A DNA stretch of 64,000 nt from Blastocystis hominis (taxonomy: Eukaryota; Sar; Bigyra; Opalinata; Blastocystidae). A model generated the notes under the pieces. The model saw only the letters and a list, made by a program, of their open reading frames with translations, ran no database searches and was not told the origin of the DNA. Positions 60,749 to 64,000 of this stretch are shown here, piece after piece (within the stretch, counting starts at the first letter, position 1; each line of letters starts with the position of its first letter). The DNA is taken from NCBI RefSeq assembly GCF_000151665.1, contig NW_013171825.1, forward strand, positions 125,422-189,421, read 5' to 3'. Position numbers and translations under genes: made by a program.

Positions 60749-61348
60749 GTGTTTATCGATACGACGAATTTTATACTTGGAATACGTGGATATGGCGAAA
60801 GACCTCTCACAATCCAACGAGGTCATTATAGCGCTATTGATATCGTGAATATGATCGCTAATGTGATCAATAAGATATATGTAGATGCGTCTCTCGGAGG
60901 GTACTTGGTATATGTCATTGCAGATAATGGTGGTCGAGTACGAATGGGATGTCGAAATGGTACAGAACCACGATTCATATTGTTTTGTGATAATCCATTT
61001 TTCAAGATTATACCCGAACCATACGCTGAACCAGGTGGTGTGTATTTGTCTTGTTATTTCGAGTTTTATCGCAATTGCTACATCAGGATGCCCGAGTTGA
61101 CGTCACCTTACGAGTTTGCGATGGCAAACATCGATGGTCTGAATGTGACGAATATGATCAAAGGTAGTACGTATTCCGATCGTGCTGTGTCGATCGAATT
61201 CATACAACCGACACGTGTTACGTATGTGAGGAATGATGAAGTTGTTGTTCCATCATTGAATACCTTCGTTGACTGGGATCAATCTGAGTCGTACACGGCT
61301 AACACGACGATTTCGCTTCCCGTACGGAATGATGACACTGGACGATAG
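60749..61348 (+). pseudogene. Continuation of the virion-module protein in a shifted frame
   Basis: 199 codons to TAG 61346-61348 in another frame than the ORF before it, overlapping it by about 100 bases. It opens without ATG, in the middle of the module (FIDTTNFILGIRGYG, TIQRGHYSAIDIV), so it reads as the rest of the upstream gene after a one- or two-base shift rather than as a separate gene. Confidence 0.6.
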
Positions 61349-61913
61349 TGCTGCTGAGATTGATATCACTTACACGGATGACACGGTGAAGCACACGTGG
61401 ACCATACCATCACGATTGACACAGGCTGACATGATATGGCGCTTGAACCAATGTTTTGACTCGGCTGCACTGAACATACGATGGAAAGCTGAGTCAGATC
61501 GGTATAACATTCACGCTGACTACGTGTTCTCGTTGAGTGGTAACCTGGGAACCATCGTTCCCGCTTCAGGATCGCAATCGCATACATGGCGTATCCCTTT
61601 CGACGATGGTGTTTACTATGCCAACTATGGTCTAATGGTTGCCGAGTATCCTGTCGATATCACGAACGGTCTATCGAACATACAGCTGTATTGCAACATC
61701 GTGAAAAGCAAGACGATACCATTGCTTGCGAATGTCCCGATGGACAGCTTGTACAAGAACTACTTCTACAAGAATCGCATGTTGGTACCATGTTCTGAAT
61801 TGCTTGATCGCATCGTGTACGAATTGAAGGACGAAAATGGTGACCCGCTATCGTTCATTGGGAACGTGTACCTGCTAATCGGTTTTACCGTTTCAGGAGG
61901 AAATAATAAATGA
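61329..61913 (+). CDS. Virion-module protein of the virus-like element
   Basis: 194 residues from ATG61329 (MMTLDDSAAEID) to TGA 61911-61913; overlaps the previous ORF by 20 bases. It holds one module: DITYTDDTVKHTWTIPSRL, then DITNGLSNIQLYCNIVKSKT and a closing strand SFIGNVYLLIGFTV. Intact. The stop overlaps the next ATG (ATGA). Confidence 0.65.
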   Translation: MMTLDDSAAEIDITYTDDTVKHTWTIPSRLTQADMIWRLNQCFDSAALNIRWKAESDRYNIHADYVFSLSGNLGTIVPASGSQSHTWRIPFDDGVYYANYGLMVAEYPVDITNGLSNIQLYCNIVKSKTIPLLANVPMDSLYKNYFYKNRMLVPCSELLDRIVYELKDENGDPLSFIGNVYLLIGFTVSGGNNK

Positions 61914-62242
61914 ATCTAGTGTTCAACATTGCTCGAACGTACGAACATGAATTCACGAGTAACAATCTCATCAAAAGCGACATGGTGATCGATCGAGTGT
62001 CAATGAAAAGCGATTCGACTGGCACCTGTCTTGTCCTTGATCGAGTGAACAACATGCAAGAACGACGACAGTCTCCGTTGGTTGTATTGAACGAGGAGTT
62101 TACGGAGAATGCGCACATGAACGTCGTGGTACCCAAAAGTCGCAAATGGTCATTCTCGTTGACCGATAAGACTGGTGCGACGATTGCCTTACCAATGCCG
62201 ATTACAGTGTGCATTCACTTCCATGTTCTCCAAAGTAAATGA
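61910..62242 (+). CDS. Small protein of the virus-like element, unknown role
   Basis: 110 residues, start overlapping the previous stop as ATGA. Beta-rich, no TM or signal peptide, ends VCIHFHVLQ. Probably a structural or accessory virion protein by position; not recognised. Confidence 0.6.
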   Translation: MNLVFNIARTYEHEFTSNNLIKSDMVIDRVSMKSDSTGTCLVLDRVNNMQERRQSPLVVLNEEFTENAHMNVVVPKSRKWSFSLTDKTGATIALPMPITVCIHFHVLQSK

Positions 62243-62308
62243 GTCGTGCACTACCGGTAAGTGTGATTAACCACAATACAGTAATTCCGAAGAACAACGA
62301 ACGATACC

Positions 62309-62938
62309 ATGAAACGTTCAACACGGGTGATTATGCCTCGTGACCTTGTGTACAAGATCACTTCGATTACATGCAAGATCGATACAACGTCTCTCTGGAA
62401 CATTCGTGCAATGAATGTGGTGAAGGTTCAAATGCTGTCAGGGTTTGAAATGGTCTACAACGTCGGTCCTGGCTACTACTCGATTACCGAGTTATGCCGT
62501 GCGATAGCCGATTCCATCCAGGTAGACGATGTCAACCGAGCATACTTGAACAATGACGTGGCAACCGCTGTTGACCTTAGTGGCGTATCTGATTACACGA
62601 GTATCCTCAAGTTGGAAGGTGTTGTTGAGGCAGGCATGGTAGCGAGTGAACCCTACGACATCACGAATGGAATGAGTGTGATCCGAGTGTACAGTAGTAT
62701 CAATGCTCAAACAATCGGTCTGAAGAGTCCGTTGATCGATAACCTGATTCATGTATCGATGGGACTGAACAACATGACCACCTGGGACAACCTATCGATC
62801 GATGTGATTGAACAATCGAACCTGGATTCCATTGACTGGGTACTGACAGACGCGAATGACCGTCCGATCTCCTTGAACTCGAATGTGTACATCTCATTCA
62901 CGATTTCGTGCTATACCCTTTCAGTAAAGAATGGATGA
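62309..62938 (+). CDS. Virion-module protein of the virus-like element
   Basis: 209 residues, intact. Module pattern: DLVYKITSITCKIDT, YNVGPGYYSITELCRAIAD, DYTSILKLEG, YDITNGMSVIRVYSSI, and closing NSNVYISFTISCY, parallel to the ORF at 61329. Overlaps the next start by eight bases. Confidence 0.68.
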   Translation: MKRSTRVIMPRDLVYKITSITCKIDTTSLWNIRAMNVVKVQMLSGFEMVYNVGPGYYSITELCRAIADSIQVDDVNRAYLNNDVATAVDLSGVSDYTSILKLEGVVEAGMVASEPYDITNGMSVIRVYSSINAQTIGLKSPLIDNLIHVSMGLNNMTTWDNLSIDVIEQSNLDSIDWVLTDANDRPISLNSNVYISFTISCYTLSVKNG

Positions 62939-64000
62939 ATACGTTGCTACAATTCCAATCATTCGATTCAAACCACACAAAGTGAAATCGAGAAACATGA
63001 TGGACAAAATGTTGAATCGATATTTCGACAAAGTGGTTGAAGATGAATACAATCAACAACGAATGAGGAGCGAACAATGGCGTCAGAAGCGAACCTTGTT
63101 TGATTCGTACATAAATCTCTCACCTGCTGATCGACGTCGTAATCCCATTTCGAACATGCGCGGCTATCAAATGCAGCGAATTGATAATGAGAATGTGCTG
63201 CTGTATTTATTCGAGGACAATGTGGTCTACAATGCTAAAATTGACAATAAGTTCAACAAGATCATTGTCCAGTCTGTGAATCACAAGTTATCTGATATGG
63301 AGAAACGAGCTATCTTTGATAATCCATTTGGATATGAGCCAGTATCGCCCTATCGTATCCGCTACCAGAGATCACAGGTTGGCGATGCACAAATCATGAA
63401 TTTGCCTGGTGATTTTGGAGCTAGTATCGAAGAGATGAAGAATGCTGCGGACAACATATCGAATGCGGTTCAAGGAATGGGAGAAAGCATCAACACATTT
63501 GCTCAACAGAGTACATCGTTTCATAATGATATTGATAGCCTGCGAAGTGATCTGTCGGTAAATGGTTCACGACATGTGGATCTAAGTAGTGAGGTGGAAC
63601 AAGAGATGAATGTGCTACCGAAGAGAGTGCCACGGAAGAGAATATCATCTATGAGAATACCATCGATGAAGGAGTCGCCACCACCACCGGACGACAAGTT
63701 GGATGTGGCGCCCCTTATCAACAAGTTGAACGAAGTGATAACTGTGATGAAGAGTTTCGATATCCAGGCGAACCTTGGCAATATTTACAAAGTAATCGTT
63801 CTAGTAGCACAACGAATCAACTTCTTACAAGATGAGAAGACAGGTTTTCTTATGATGATGTACTTGTTGAAAAATGTTGATGCTAAATTGGAAAATACGA
63901 ACCAAGGAATCAGGTTGTTGAGCAATCGATATGCTGAAGTGACAACAAGCATTGCAACAGGAGACGACAAGTTGATCCAGAATGTTAGTAACTTGGTAAA
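62931..64000 (+). CDS. Long virus-like element protein with coiled-coil-prone regions, runs off the window
   Basis: Open from ATG62931 to the window end (356 codons, no stop). Basic, Met/Asn-rich N-terminus, a middle with FDNPFGYEPVSPYRIRYQRSQ, then amphipathic helices (SIEEMKNAADNISNAVQG), a basic Pro-rich hinge with PPPPDD, and more helices (LINKLNEVITVMKSF). Domain order recalls fibre or tail-like virion proteins, but no family is recognised. Confidence 0.6.
   Translation, partial: MDEYVATIPIIRFKPHKVKSRNMMDKMLNRYFDKVVEDEYNQQRMRSEQWRQKRTLFDSYINLSPADRRRNPISNMRGYQMQRIDNENVLLYLFEDNVVYNAKIDNKFNKIIVQSVNHKLSDMEKRAIFDNPFGYEPVSPYRIRYQRSQVGDAQIMNLPGDFGASIEEMKNAADNISNAVQGMGESINTFAQQSTSFHNDIDSLRSDLSVNGSRHVDLSSEVEQEMNVLPKRVPRKRISSMRIPSMKESPPPPDDKLDVAPLINKLNEVITVMKSFDIQANLGNIYKVIVLVAQRINFLQDEKTGFLMMMYLLKNVDAKLENTNQGIRLLSNRYAEVTTSIATGDDKLIQNVSNLV

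Larger units (their letters stand above)
58510..64000 (+). mobile_element. Integrated virus-like element (Polinton/Maverick-like virion-protein cluster), partial
   Basis: Composition changes sharply near 58510 from AT-rich spacer to balanced sequence with clustered, intronless, same-strand ORFs that touch or overlap (ATGA at 61910, overlaps at 61329 and 62931). No TGTTTGTT appears. Six ORFs carry copies of one module (pattern: TIP-GYY-I-E-I---N, then FTDAPEI--ILGF, then V-V-Y-SI). Such modules are familiar from uncharacterised virion-associated proteins of Polintons and related DNA viruses. No polymerase, integrase, ATPase, protease or capsid jelly-roll could be recognised inside the window, and terminal repeats were not found, so the type is an inference. 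Confidence 0.55.

Overview
This is nuclear DNA of a compact protist genome. It holds one tRNA-Ile, about 25 protein genes, repeat-rich AT-rich blocks, one short assembly gap (55661-55734) and a virus-like element at the right end. The genes are cut by tiny GT-AG introns, mostly 28-37 nt with a mode at 30-31 nt (extremes 22-61 nt). Many genes end beside the motif TGTTTGTT. Several have no genomic stop codon where the protein should end; instead a T at codon position 1 lies exactly four bases before TGTTTGTT, so cleavage and polyadenylation would complete a UAA. Introns of about 31 nt, this motif and polyadenylation-made stops are known from the stramenopile Blastocystis. The window therefore suggests Blastocystis or a close opalozoan relative such as the Proteromonas/opalinid lineage; the genus is an inference. 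All gene models were rebuilt by hand by joining exons; each joined length is a whole number of codons (plus the lone T where the stop is made by polyadenylation).

Layout. 1-15.4 kb: housekeeping genes packed head to tail, mostly on +: arginyl-tRNA synthetase (3' part), tRNA-Ile(AAT), formimidoyltransferase-cyclodeaminase, oxysterol-binding protein, PRA1-like protein, a THUMPD1/TAN1 protein with a RanBP2 zinc finger (-), dynein intermediate chain, a CCCH-Abitram fusion, an ATXR3/SDG2-like SET methyltransferase and a small unknown protein. 15.4-21.3 kb: AT-rich, microsatellites, a MORN/LRR gene and a broken paralogue. 21.4-30.5 kb: one large surface-receptor gene (-) of about 2850 residues made of about 22 Cys-rich modules, fibronectin-like repeats, EGF-like modules, one TM helix and a repetitive tail.

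30.7-43.7 kb: a second compact housekeeping block: methyltransferase-TPR protein, ARM-like protein, mitochondrial uL29 (MRPL47), uracil-DNA glycosylase with a PIP box, PUS7, METTL16, an SCP2-domain protein, a two-domain AAA ATPase and a coiled-coil protein. 43.7-58.5 kb: AT-rich again, with a second MORN/LRR gene, a 5-kb surface-protein gene with one tiny intron, and a MORN plus multi-TM protein split by the gap. 58.5-64 kb: intronless, overlapping + strand ORFs built from repeats of one module, resembling virion proteins of Polinton/Maverick-like elements, partly decayed by stops and a frameshift, running off the end.

Two compartments are visible: compact housekeeping islands with intergenic gaps as small as 22-52 bp, and AT-rich, repeat-laden stretches carrying paralogous MORN/LRR and surface proteins. 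In the modular genes introns lie in phase 1 at module borders, so exons can be duplicated without breaking frame.
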